A DNA stretch of 40,704 bases, from assembly GCA_018374635.1 (NCBI GenBank), contig JAHAEW010000023.1:1-40704 (forward strand). Direction: 5' to 3'. This stretch comes from Clostridiales bacterium. Its GTDB lineage: Bacteria > Bacillota > Clostridia > Oscillospirales > Oscillospiraceae. Shown here in pieces: positions 15,542 to 24,037 of the stretch. Each line of letters begins with the position of its first letter. The first letter of the stretch is position 1. The position numbers and the translations under genes are program-made. The notes beneath the pieces are model-generated. The model was not told where the DNA came from and did no database searches. It saw nothing but the letters and a program-made list of their open reading frames with translations.

Positions 15542-16411
15542 CTATGCCTGCAACAGTTGCTTGAGGATTACGCATTGATCGCAGCCGTCGTATCCGTCAT
15601 CCAGCGCCTTTTGATATAGCTCCATGGCCTTGTCAGTCATGGGTAGTTGGGCGCCGTAATCGTGGGCAAAGTGCTGGGCCAGGGTCAGGTCCTTGCACAT
15701 CATCTTCATACCGGTGGGGTTTTCAAAGTTCAGGGGCTGGATGTGGCCTTTGTAGGTTACCTCCAGCACCTTGCTGTAGCCGTAGGAGGTCATGAGGCAG
15801 TCGTACAGTTTGTCCTCGTCCAGCCCTGCCCGCTTGGCCAGGGCCGCCGCCTCGCAGATGACGGCGTGATTCACCCAGGTAAGGATCTGGTTGATGAGCT
15901 TGAACTGCTGGGCGGATCCGTTGGGCCCCACGTGGACGATGTTGCGGCCCATAACCTGGTACACCGGCAGGATCTCCTCCATTTGGGCCTGGTCACCTCC
16001 CACCATGATGGTGAGGGTGCCGTCTCTGGCCCCCTGAGGTCCGCCGCTCACCGGGGAATCAAAATACCACACCCCCCGCTCCAGTAGGTCGGCCCCCAGC
16101 TGCCTGGCGGCGGTGACGTCGATGGTGCTGCAATCCACCACCCAGCGGACCCGGGTGTTTCCGGTAAGGGCGCCCCCCTCACCCAGCATCATCTCCCGCA
16201 CCACCCCGTCGGTGGGTAGGCAGAGTACCAGCACCTCACACTGCTCCCCCACCGCCTTCAGGCTTTTAGCGGGCAGGCCTCCGGCCTGGAGCAGAGGTGC
16301 CTCCTTCTCCCGTGTGCGGTTGAAGCCCATCACCTCAAAGCCGGCTTTCCGCAGGTTGAGTGCCATGCTCAGGCCCATGGAGCCCAGGCCGATGAATCCG
16401 ATCCTCTTCAT
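15542..16411 (-). CDS. NAD(P)-dependent 3-hydroxyisobutyrate dehydrogenase/tartronate-semialdehyde reductase family
   Basis: A 289-residue beta-hydroxyacid dehydrogenase of full family length. The N-terminal Rossmann fold has GFIGLGSMGLSMALNLRKAG with the GxGxxG dinucleotide loop (residues 8-13). The substrate loop FDSPVSGGPQGARDGTLTIM lies near 118-136. The catalytic Lys sits in GSAQQFKLINQIL near 170, followed by the all-helical C-terminal domain. Enzymes of this family reduce 2- or 3-oxo acid semialdehydes (tartronate semialdehyde, succinate semialdehyde) or oxidise the matching hydroxyacids. The cofactor-loop residues after the second strand (FNRTREK, with an Arg) slightly favour NADP. 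It overlaps the VOC gene by 4 bp (ATGA) and is third in the operon. Exact substrate unknown. Confidence 0.9.
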   Translation of the reverse strand: MKRIGFIGLGSMGLSMALNLRKAGFEVMGFNRTREKEAPLLQAGGLPAKSLKAVGEQCEVLVLCLPTDGVVREMMLGEGGALTGNTRVRWVVDCSTIDVTAARQLGADLLERGVWYFDSPVSGGPQGARDGTLTIMVGGDQAQMEEILPVYQVMGRNIVHVGPNGSAQQFKLINQILTWVNHAVICEAAALAKRAGLDEDKLYDCLMTSYGYSKVLEVTYKGHIQPLNFENPTGMKMMCKDLTLAQHFAHDYGAQLPMTDKAMELYQKALDDGYDGCDQCVILKQLLQA

Positions 16412-16905
16412 CCCTTTCCCTCCTCCAGCACGCCGTTGGCGTCGCGGTAGCGGTTGATCTCCTTGATCTCATACACCATGTCCAGCACCGGATCCCTGGC
16501 ATACAGGCAGCGGCGGTAGCCGTTCTCCTGGTCCTCGTCCTCATAGCCGAAGAACAGGTTGTGACCCAGGGCCCGGAAGTGCTCCTGCCAGTGGTCAAAG
16601 TCGTGGACCTTGAAGCAGATGTGGTTGATGCCTCTGCCTCCGGCCTGGATGTAGTCCCAGTGGTAGCCCCCCTCGGTCACCGGCTCCAGAAATTCCAGCT
16701 TGCAGGAGTGGTCGGCCAGGGTGACCATGGCGCACTTGCACTGCTGGGGGTGGTCCACGCCCCTGGTCCAGGCGTGCTGGAGGTAGGGCGACATGCGCAC
16801 CACGCTTTTGACGCCGTATTGTTCCTCCACATGGCGCACCGCCTCCTCCAGGTCGGGCACGATGAAGCCCACGTGATCAATGCCGTATTCATTCAGCGGT
16901 TTCAT
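16408..16905 (-). CDS. VOC (glyoxalase-fold) family protein
   Basis: A 165-residue protein with two beta-alpha-beta-beta-beta modules. The first begins IDHVGFIVPDLEEAVRHVEE and has KLEFLEPV; the second has INHICFKVHDFDHWQEHF and ends LDMVYEIKEI. The His in IDHVG, Glu in LEFLEP, His in INHICF and Glu in VYEIKE occupy the four metal-ligand positions of glyoxalases, dioxygenases and methylmalonyl-CoA epimerase. It overlaps the dehydratase gene by 17 bp and the reductase by 4 bp, so the three are translationally coupled. A role as isomerase, epimerase or lyase on the keto-acid product of the dehydratase is plausible but inferred. Confidence 0.88.
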   Translation of the reverse strand: MKPLNEYGIDHVGFIVPDLEEAVRHVEEQYGVKSVVRMSPYLQHAWTRGVDHPQQCKCAMVTLADHSCKLEFLEPVTEGGYHWDYIQAGGRGINHICFKVHDFDHWQEHFRALGHNLFFGYEDEDQENGYRRCLYARDPVLDMVYEIKEINRYRDANGVLEEGKG

Positions 16906-18604
16906 GTTCCATTCCTCCTGTCTCTCCGGGGATAAGGATGCCGCCCCGGTCGGCAGAGCTGACCATGGCCGCGTAGCGGGCCAGATAGCCTATCAGCCTG
17001 GGAGGCTGATAACGCCACGCCGCCCGGCGGCGGGCCATCTCCTCCTCGCTGACATGGAGCTCCAGGGTCTTCTGTTCCACGTCGATGGTGATCTCGTCTC
17101 CGTCCTCCACCAGCGCCAGAGGTCCGCCGGCGGCGGCCTCCGGGGAGATGTGCCCTACAAAGCAGCCGTTGTTGGTGCCCGAGAAGCGTCCGTCGGTGAT
17201 GACGGCGGTGGACCGGGCCAAGCCCTGGCCGTAGAGGGTCTTCATGGGCTTGTACAGCTCCTTCATGCCCGGTCCTCCCCTGGGGCCCTCGTAGCGGATG
17301 ACCACCACATGGCCGGGGTGGACCCTCCGGGCCTCAATGGCCTCCACGCAGGCGTCCTCCGAGTCAAAGCAGATGGCCTTGCCGGTAAAGCGGCGCACGT
17401 CCGGATGGATGGCGGCAGGCTTGGATACGCCGGTGTCCGGGGCCAGATTGCCCCGGAGGATGGCCAGCCCGCCCAGGGTGCTGTGGGGCCGGTCCAGAGG
17501 ACGGATCAGCTCATCGTTGGGCAGATAGGGACTGCGATAGGCGTCCACCTCCTCCCCGATGGTGCGCCCGGTAACGGTGAGGGCCTCCCGGTGGAGTTTT
17601 TCTCCCAACTGCCGCAGCACCTGGGTCACCCCGCCGGCATAGTAGAAGTCCACCGCGTCGTACCGGTGGGTGGCGGGGTTAATCTTCACCAGCAGGGGGA
17701 TGGTCTCGCTGAACCGGTCAAAGGCGTCCAGCACGTCCTTTGTGTCAAAGCCCAGCTCGTGGGCTAGGGCGCAGCTGTGGATGACGGTGTTGCTGGAGCC
17801 CCCCACCGCCATCATCAGCATGATGGCGTTCTCCAGAGCCTCCCAGGTCATGATCTTCCGGGGTGTGATGCCCCGGTGCACCATGTCCACGATCTGCTGG
17901 CCGCTGCGCAGGGCGCAGCGCAGCCGCTCATTGAACACGGCAGGGATCGCCGCTCCGCCCGGCAAGGTCATGCCCAGAGCCTCGGCCAGGCAGCACATGC
18001 TGTTGGCGGTGCCCATGAACTGGCAGGAGCCGCAGGTGGGGGCGCACACATGGCCCAGCCGCCGCACCCCCGCCTCGTCCATCTCCCCCACCTGGAGCCG
18101 TCCCATGGCCTCGCTGACGCTGGTGGTGTCCGAGGTCTCCTGATCGGCGTAGCCGGGGCCGGAGAACATGCTACCACCGGGCACGAAGATGCAGGGCAGG
18201 TCCAGCCGGGCGGCGGCCATCAGCATGCCGGGCACGATCTTGTCACAGCTGCCCAGCAGCACCAGGCCGTCCAGCCGGTGGGCCCGGGCAATGATCTCAA
18301 TGCTGTCGGCGATGTTGTCACGGGAAGGCAGCACATAGTTGTTGCCGCTGTGGCCGCCCGCCAGTCCGTCGCAACAGGCGATGGTGCCAAACTCCGCCGG
18401 CGTGCCTCCCGCCCGGTAGATGCCGTACTTTACCTGCCGGGCCACCTGGTCCAGAACGGTATGGCCGGGCACCATATCGGACATGGCGTTGGCGATGCCG
18501 ATGATGGGCCGGTCCATGTCGTCATCGCTGTAGCCGCACCCCTTCCAGATCACCTGGTTGGAGATCCGGTCCAGGCTGGTCAGCGGGGGTATGGGGTCTT
18601 TCAT
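16889..18604 (-). CDS. IlvD/Edd-family dehydratase (sugar-acid or dihydroxy-acid dehydratase)
   Basis: A 571-residue iron-sulfur dehydratase that removes water from a 2,3-dihydroxy acid to give a 2-keto-3-deoxy acid. Cluster cysteines are visible in LLGSCDKIVPGMLMA (about 118) and CAPTCGSCQFMGTANSM (about 189). Other family blocks are AVGGSSNTVIHSCALAHELG (about 270), GGLAILRGNLAPDTG, YEGPRGGPGMKEL and ITDGRFSGTNNGCFVGHISP near the C-terminus. ATG 18604 with AAGGAGGGG just upstream is the start; longer frames run through the regulatory region. Biosynthetic IlvD is usually in ilv operons. Here the partners are a VOC protein, a hydroxyacid dehydrogenase, an organic-anion transporter and a sigma-54 activator, so a catabolic sugar-acid substrate is likelier. 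Confidence 0.92.
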   Translation of the reverse strand: MKDPIPPLTSLDRISNQVIWKGCGYSDDDMDRPIIGIANAMSDMVPGHTVLDQVARQVKYGIYRAGGTPAEFGTIACCDGLAGGHSGNNYVLPSRDNIADSIEIIARAHRLDGLVLLGSCDKIVPGMLMAAARLDLPCIFVPGGSMFSGPGYADQETSDTTSVSEAMGRLQVGEMDEAGVRRLGHVCAPTCGSCQFMGTANSMCCLAEALGMTLPGGAAIPAVFNERLRCALRSGQQIVDMVHRGITPRKIMTWEALENAIMLMMAVGGSSNTVIHSCALAHELGFDTKDVLDAFDRFSETIPLLVKINPATHRYDAVDFYYAGGVTQVLRQLGEKLHREALTVTGRTIGEEVDAYRSPYLPNDELIRPLDRPHSTLGGLAILRGNLAPDTGVSKPAAIHPDVRRFTGKAICFDSEDACVEAIEARRVHPGHVVVIRYEGPRGGPGMKELYKPMKTLYGQGLARSTAVITDGRFSGTNNGCFVGHISPEAAAGGPLALVEDGDEITIDVEQKTLELHVSEEEMARRRAAWRYQPPRLIGYLARYAAMVSSADRGGILIPGETGGMEHETAE

Positions 18605-18626
18605 CGTGATCCCCTCCTTAAACTTA

Positions 18627-18679
18627 AATGGGCATATTCGCCCATTCATGCAAACACAAATGGGCAGAACTGAATATTT
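18627..18679. promoter_or_regulatory. Paired upstream activating sites for the sigma-54 activator (copy 1)
   Basis: Site A (18627-18646) is the palindrome AATGGGC-N6-GCCCATT. Site B starts 31 bp later (18658) as AAATGGGCAGAAC, with a weaker CTGAATATTT mirror half. A matching pair with the same 31-bp offset lies at 21976-22019. They are about 90-140 bp upstream of the sigma-54 start of the activator gene, a usual enhancer distance. They also lie directly upstream of the dehydratase operon. Binding by the protein at 18808 is inferred. Confidence 0.62.
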
Positions 18680-18738
18680 ACATCCGGTGTTTTTCTCCGC
18701 CGGCCGCAAGACAGGCGGGTTTTCGGGCATGCTGGGAG

Positions 18739-18755
18739 TTGGCACTGAATTTGCA
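18739..18755 (+). promoter_or_regulatory. Sigma-54 (-24/-12) promoter of the activator gene
   Basis: TTGGCACTGAATTTGCA matches the TGGCAC-N5-TTGCW consensus exactly, with GG at 18741-18742 and GC at 18753-18754. Transcription should begin near 18766, 42 bp before the ATG. The activator gene is therefore probably autoregulated. Confidence 0.82.
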
Positions 18756-18807
18756 GTGATACAATAAGAACCTGACAGACGCCACAGAAACAAGGAGGAA
18801 GCGCGGT

Positions 18808-20268
18808 ATGGATAAATCCCAATTTGACCGGCTGGTGGAGAGCGGCGTGCTGGACCAGATCCTGGACACCTCCTACGACGGCTTCACATATACCGATGAG
18901 ACGGGAACCATCGCCTATGTGAATCGGGCCTACTGCGAGATGACCGGATTCTCTGAAGAGAGTATTTTGGGCCGAAACATTTTTGAATTGATCCAAATTG
19001 GCCGTCCTCTTGCCCGGATGTCCATCAAAGTGTTCGAGACAAGGCAACCCATCACAGAGCTGGTGCGCTACCGGGCGGACACCAATCAGGAGATCATGGT
19101 CACGGTCCTCCCCTTCTACGAAAAGGGGACGGACACCTTCCGGGGCATCGTGGCCAACCTGCGGGACATGACCGACCTGACCGAGCTGCGGCGGGAACTG
19201 GAGCTGAGCTACCTGCGCTACGACGAGGTGGTCAAGCAGCACGAGGAGGCCAGCCAGAAGCTCCACCAGCGTCTGGAGGAGCTGCAGGTGATGTTGAAAG
19301 ATTGCGACATTGTGGGGGAAAGCCGACAGATGCGGGGGCTGGCGGAGCTGGCCTACCGCATCGGCAGCGTCCAGTCCACCGTCCTCATCACCGGTGAGTC
19401 GGGGGTGGGCAAGGACGTGTTCTGCCGCATGGTTCACAAGTTCTCCGGCCCGGACAAACCCTTTATAAAGATCTCCTGCGGAGCCATCCCGGACAATCTG
19501 CTGGAGTCGGAACTCTTCGGCTACGAGGCGGGAGCCTTCACCGGAGCCAACAAGCACGGCAAGCCGGGCATCTTTGAGCTGGGCGACGGGGGCACCGTGT
19601 TCCTGGACGAGATCGGAGAGCTTCCCCTTCAGCTCCAGGTAAAGCTGCTTACCGTGCTCCAGGACCGGACCTTCTTCCGGCTGGGGGGCGTCAAGGCGCT
19701 GCCCATGAACGCCCGCATCATCGCCGCCACCAACCGGGATCTGAAGGAGGAGGTGGCCGCTGGCCGCTTCCGTCAGGACCTGTACTACCGGCTCAACGTG
19801 ATCCCGGTGCACATCCCGCCCCTGCGGGAGCGGAAGGAGGACATCATTCCCCTGGCGGCCCACGCTTTGGAGCGGCTGGCTCACACCAACGGGGGGCGCA
19901 AGGTGCTGGACGTACGGGTACAGCGCCTCTTTACCAACTACGCCTGGCCGGGCAATGTACGGGAGCTGAACAACGTGGTGGAGCGGATGTATGTCTTTTG
20001 TCCCGGAGACGTGCTCACCGTGGACTATCTGCCCCGGGAGCTGGCCGGAGCGTCCGAGCCGACGGTGAACCTGGACAGCGCCCACACCCTGAAGGAGACC
20101 ATGGAGCGGCTGGAGGCCAGTGTGCTGCTCAGCCATCTGGACGAGGAGCGCACCCTCAGCGAGATCGCCGCCGGGCTGGGCATCAGCGTGTCCACCCTCA
20201 TCCGCAAGCTGAGCCGGTACCATCTCCCCCGCCGCTACCGCAGGAGCGACCGGGAGGACGGAACCTGA
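18808..20268 (+). CDS. PAS-domain sigma-54-dependent transcriptional activator
   Basis: A 486-residue enhancer-binding protein. A PAS sensor (about 10-125; ILDTSYDGFTYTDETGTIAY, EMTGFSEESILGRN) is followed by a coiled-coil linker (125-165). The AAA+ domain has Walker A GESGVGKD (about 197), the sigma-54 contact motif GAFTGA (about 242), Walker B VFLDEIGE (about 265), the arginine finger in RFRQDLYYRLNV (about 322) and a WPGNVREL sensor II. The C-terminal Fis-type helix-turn-helix is TLSEIAAGLGISVSTLIRKL. There is no receiver domain, so a small ligand at the PAS domain is the likely signal. It is divergent from the dehydratase operon and converges on the transporter. An AAGGAGG site precedes the ATG. 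Confidence 0.95.
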   Translation: MDKSQFDRLVESGVLDQILDTSYDGFTYTDETGTIAYVNRAYCEMTGFSEESILGRNIFELIQIGRPLARMSIKVFETRQPITELVRYRADTNQEIMVTVLPFYEKGTDTFRGIVANLRDMTDLTELRRELELSYLRYDEVVKQHEEASQKLHQRLEELQVMLKDCDIVGESRQMRGLAELAYRIGSVQSTVLITGESGVGKDVFCRMVHKFSGPDKPFIKISCGAIPDNLLESELFGYEAGAFTGANKHGKPGIFELGDGGTVFLDEIGELPLQLQVKLLTVLQDRTFFRLGGVKALPMNARIIAATNRDLKEEVAAGRFRQDLYYRLNVIPVHIPPLRERKEDIIPLAAHALERLAHTNGGRKVLDVRVQRLFTNYAWPGNVRELNNVVERMYVFCPGDVLTVDYLPRELAGASEPTVNLDSAHTLKETMERLEASVLLSHLDEERTLSEIAAGLGISVSTLIRKLSRYHLPRRYRRSDREDGT

Positions 20269-20275
20269 GCGGGGG

Positions 20276-20308
20276 CCTGCCGCCTGCCTTGGCGGCAGGT
20301 CCTTTTTT
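20276..20308 (+). terminator. Intrinsic terminator of the activator gene
   Basis: CCTGCCGCC (20276-20284) pairs with GGCGGCAGG (20291-20299), followed by TCCTTTTTTG. It lies just before the converging transporter gene. Confidence 0.9.
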
Positions 20309-20315
20309 GTCTCTA

Positions 20316-21786
20316 TCAGCCGCCGGTGAGGGCGCAGCCGATGGGATAGCCGATGAATCCGATGACAATGGAGGTAATGACGATCATCAGGATGCCGAAC
20401 AGGTAGATCTTGTTGCGGCTGCTGTACTCATGGCCGTGGAGCATGGCAATGGTGGCAAAGGAAGAGGGCAGCAGGTAGGCGCAGGAGCCGCACATGGTGG
20501 TCACCAGGGCGATACCCACCGGGCTGATGGCCCCGCCGCTGCTCATGGCCAGAGCCACGCCCACGCCGGTCATCACCGTGATGGTGGACACATTGGAGGC
20601 AAAGTTGGTCATGATGATGGATACGGCGGCGATGAGGAAGACTACCACGATGGGGGCCACGCTCTGGGTCAGGGGGGTGATGTTCTGCTGGATGGCCGCC
20701 ACGATACCGGTAGACTCGGCGCTCATGGCGCTGCCCAGATAGACGCCGATGCTGATGAAGAGCAGGATACCCCAGTTGATGCTCTGGTTGACCACGGTCT
20801 TCACGTCCAGCAGGGGCTTGCCGTTGATCTGGACCACCGCCATCACCACTACGGAGAGAATGGCCCAGAAGGTGATGCCCAGGCTGTTAAAGGTAGCGAT
20901 CCAGGCCGCGTCGCTGATCATGGTCAGGATGCCGGGCAGGATCCACATAATGACGGTGACAAAGAAGATGACGGCGGTGATGCCCTCCCGCAGGCTCATG
21001 GGGCCCTGCTTCTTGAGCACGTTCTCCACCTTAAAATCCTTAAATTTGGACATATCGGGATGAGAGAGCAGCCGCACCACAATGCACAGCAGCACAAACA
21101 GGATCAGGCCGGTGGGTACGCCGAAGGCCAGATAGCTGAACAGGCTCAGGGTATTGCCGGTGGCTCCTTCATAGATGCCGATGCCCAGAATGGCCAGGGA
21201 GTGGGAGATGGGGGGTCATGGCCCCGCCGACGTTGACGCCGAACACCGTGAGGATATTGGCCACATGGGGGTAGGAGTCCTTGCCTGTGTAGCCAAGTTC
21301 CTTGTAGATGCGGGAGACAAAGGCCAGCATGAAGGCGGTGGCGGGCACTTGATCCATAAAGCAGCCCAGCAGCATACCCAGCACGCCCAGAGAGATGGTA
21401 AAGATCCAGGGGCTTTTACTGACCAGTTTCATACTCATGAACTTGGCCACCAGCCGGTCGGTGAAGCCCGACTCGTTGAGGGCGTGGGTCATGATGAAAC
21501 TCATGAGCACAAAATAGATGATCCAGTTGCCGATGGAGCCGGAAATGGCCTCATTGATGGTGCATACGCCGCTCTGGCCCAGCAACACCACGGCCAGCAT
21601 GGCGGGCCACACCGTGTCCACCAGGGAGAGCAATAGGATCACGCCGATAAATACGCCAATGACCCGCATGCCGATTTCGGTCAGGGGGGCCACCGGCGGG
21701 GCGAACCAGAAGGCGGCGATGACTGCCGCGCATACCAGGATCTTGATCAATACCGACGGCTGCATGTAAAATCGTTGCTTTTCCAT
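20316..21786 (-). pseudogene. SLC13/DASS-type anion permease, frameshifted in a G6 run
   Basis: Two frames together encode a permease of about 489 residues with some 11-12 membrane helices. The first (ATG 21786, GAGGAGGA site) runs from MEKQRFYMQPSVLIKILVCA to NVGGAMTP. The second resumes as ISHSLAILGIGIYEGATGN and ends at 20316. The frames meet at a run of six G on the plus strand (21210-21215); five would restore one frame, reading AMTPISHSLAI. The second half has the motif SIIMTNFASNVSTITVMTGV, close to the SNT anion-binding signature of SLC13 carriers. Such permeases import dicarboxylates, sulfate or aldarates with sodium. The frameshift may be real, reversible by slippage, or a sequencing error. 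It is expressed from a sigma-54 promoter and probably supplies the dehydratase substrate. Confidence 0.82.
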
Positions 21787-21864
21787 CTGTAGATCCTCCT
21801 CTTCAACGTTTGCAGTGAGACCGGTCTGCATATCCCTGTTCACCGGGAACTGCCATTGTCTTAT

Positions 21865-21880
21865 TGCAAACGTGATGCCA
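21865..21880 (-). promoter_or_regulatory. Sigma-54 promoter of the transporter gene
   Basis: On the minus strand TGGCATCACGTTTGCA fits TGGCAC-N5-TTGCW with one mismatch. Transcription should start near 21854, about 68 nt before the transporter ATG. Confidence 0.78.
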
Positions 21881-21975
21881 GTTTTCCGACAATGGGCTGT
21901 AACCCCTGATATCCGGCTCAAAAAAGATTTTTCACCCCTGTGACCCAGGGTGCTGTATCTTTATTTTAGGTTCAA

Positions 21976-22019
21976 AATGCGTATTTTCGGGCATTTTATT
22001 GAGCAGAATGGGCAGAACC
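21976..22019. promoter_or_regulatory. Paired upstream activating sites (copy 2)
   Basis: AATGCG..GGCATT at 21976-21995 matches the first site of the other pair at 15 of 20 bases. GAATGGGCAGAAC begins at 22007, again 31 bp after the first site. The pair is about 120-165 bp upstream of the transporter transcription start. Spacing and order are the same as at 18627-18679. Confidence 0.6.
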
Positions 22020-22151
22020 GCCTGTTCCTTGGGACTCAACACTTTCTCCCCAGACCAACCGTTACCACTCCGGACATTTGCGCATAAATGCGCATTTGAT
22101 CCTTCCCTGCGTTGAGATAAAAAGACTTTCCCATGCTGGGAAGATCCTTGC

Positions 22152-23594
22152 TGTGATGCGATTTGTCCGATCAGCTCTCCGTGGCGAAGAGGGTTATGAG
22201 CAACTGAGCCTATTGTTTAACGAGGCGGAGGCATGGCGGGCCACGGAGAAAAGGGCACAGGCAACAACCACTGTGGCTCTGCCCATACCCGGCAGAAACG
22301 TTCCTCTCGGCTGGAGGAGGTCTTGCCGGAAGATGTGCCGGTGGAGGTGGTGGAGCACCGTTTGCCGGCGGAGGAATTGGTATGTCCTACCTGTGGAACG
22401 GAAATGAGCGAGATTGGTAAGGAAGTGCGGCGCAGTCTGGTAATGACCCCGGCACAAATAAAGATCCGGGAAGATTGGTACTATACATACGCCTGCAAGC
22501 GCTGTAAGGAAGAAGAGATAAAGACGCCGGTAGTGAAAACTGAGAAGGCAACTCCCGTTATCTCCGGCAGTCACGCCTCAGCGGAGGCCATTGCCCATAT
22601 TATGGTGCAGAAGTTTGTAATGGGCTCCCCTTTGTACCGACAGGAGCAGGAATGGAACCGACAGGGGGTAAAACTCTCTCGACAGACCATGTCTAATTGG
22701 ATCCTGCGGGCAGCGGAGGACTGACTGCTACCGGTGTATGAGGAGTTGCACCGGAAACTGGTGTAGCGGGATATACTCCATGCGGATGAGACGGCGCTGC
22801 AGGTTCTGCGGGAACCGGGGAAATCCGCTCAGAGTAAGAGTTATATGTGGCTGTACAGAACAGGCTGGGATGTGGAACCCCCGATTGTGCTGTATGAGTA
22901 CAGCCCCAACCGGAAACCGAGGAATGCGGAGACGTTTTTGGAAGGGTTTACCGGGCGGCTCCATGCGGACGGTTACACCGGTTACCACAGCCTGCCGGAG
23001 CGGATCCGGGTGGTGGGATGCTGGGCGCATGCGAGGCGAAAATTTGACGAGGCGGTGAAGTCTCTGCCCAAACAGGAGCAAGCGGAGAGTACGGCGCTGG
23101 AGGGCCAGCGGTACTGCAATGCCCTGTTCGCCCTGGAGAAAGAATTTTCCAATTTAACTGTGGAAGAGCGGTACCAGCAACGGCATGAACGGGCCAAGCC
23201 CCTTCTTGAAGCATTGTTGGCATGGGCGGAAACGAAGAAGGCAGCGCCAAAGTCTGCTCTCGGCAAAGCACTGCACTATCTGCGGGAGCAGTGGCCATAC
23301 CTGAGGCGGTATCTGGAGGACGGGAGGCTGGAAATCTCCAATAACCGGGCTGAGCGCAGCATAAAGCCTTTCGTAATGGACCGGAAGAACTTCCAGTTTG
23401 CCAATACGCCCAACGGGGCACAGGGCAGCGCTGTGATCTTCAGTATGATTGAGACGGCAAAGGAGAGCAGGCTGGACCCGTACCGCTATCTGGTGTGGGT
23501 GCTGCAGAGCTTGCCGACAATGGCGGCCTCCGGACCCGGATGGGCGGAGCAACTGCTGCCGGAGAAAGCGCCGGAGGTGTGCCGGATATCTTGA
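22152..23594 (+). pseudogene. tnpC: IS66 transposase (tnpC), truncated, one frameshift, two stop codons
   Basis: Recognisable IS66 DDE transposase in pieces. The first piece (YEQLSLLFNEAEA) is in one frame; after a frameshift at about 22240-22290 the second gives LEEVLPEDVPVEVVEHRLPA and a zinc-finger (CPTCG, CKRC). TGA at 22722-22724 and TAG at 22764-22766 interrupt the chain (expected Trp and Gln). It then continues RDILHADETALQVL, with catalytic Asp in HADET and the next Asp in LHADGYTGYHSL. WAHARRKFDEA and the catalytic Glu in ISNNRAERSIKPFVMDRKNF follow, then the IS66 C-terminal domain (AVIFSMIETAKESRLDPYRY). Three independent lesions plus loss of the N-terminus show it is dead. Confidence 0.9.
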
Positions 23595-23739
23595 TCTGCC
23601 ATTTGTTCATACTGAGGATGAGGGGCGCTATGTTCTTCTGTGACCGCTGCGGCCAGCACCTGGGTTGGAAAGGTTGCAAAAAAGCAAGAAAAATCTATCC
23701 TGGACAGCGTGACATAGTATGCATCTAAATCCTTTTGAA

Positions 23740-23777
23740 ACACAGAGGCGAGGGTTTCCCTCGCCTCTGTGTTTTTA
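23740..23777 (+). terminator. Terminator at the IS66 right end
   Basis: A perfect 15-bp stem (23740-23754 with 23758-23772), loop TTT, then TTTTATTT. A similar hairpin precedes the other IS66 right end at 28877-28917, so it is part of the element. Confidence 0.88.
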
Positions 23778-23783
23778 TTTCAT

Positions 23784-23795
23784 TTTTACGCTTAC
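23784..23795 (+). repeat. IS66 terminal sequence (right end)
   Basis: TTTTACGCTTAC, the inverse of GTAAGCGTAAAA, closes the IS66 copy carrying the tnpC remnant. Confidence 0.75.
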
Positions 23796-23836
23796 GCTAG
23801 ACCTGCTTTGGCTGAATAGTTACTATACACTACAGT

Positions 23837-23878
23837 AAAAGCAAGTGACTGATATTTTGAATCGGTCACTTGCTTTTT
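23837..23878 (-). terminator. Terminator of the Hint/993-residue operon (bidirectional)
   Basis: AAAAGCAAGTGAC at 23837-23849 pairs with GTCACTTGCTTTT at 23865-23877. T-runs are present on both strands. It follows the stop of the minus-strand gene at 24038 by about 160 bp, and the IS66 end lies just beyond. Confidence 0.78.
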
Positions 23879-24037
23879 TACTGCATTACTTGTTCTCGCG
23901 ATAAGCAGAATTTTTCATGGGCAGATAGGGATAGATTTCTGGGATGATCGTGTATAACATTTCACTAGTAGAGCAGGGGGCTCCGTCCCTGTGTCCTTCA
24001 CCGGTCAATGTTAATAATTTTGGATACTGCTATAATA

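Larger units (their letters stand above)
22150..23795 (+). mobile_element. Decayed IS66 copy (right part only)
   Basis: The element keeps most of tnpC, a terminator and the right terminal sequence TTTTACGCTTAC ending at 23795. tnpA, tnpB and the left terminus are missing; IS66-like sequence begins abruptly near 22150. It therefore cannot move on its own. Confidence 0.8.

Noticed and set aside
18605..18738. A sigma-54 promoter for the dehydratase operon on the minus strand
   Set aside because: I looked for GG-N10-GC and found no acceptable match. The operon may use another sigma factor or a diverged element.
18646..20223. A 525-codon open frame antisense to the sigma-54 activator
   Set aside because: The activator on the plus strand has every family motif. 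The antisense product has none.
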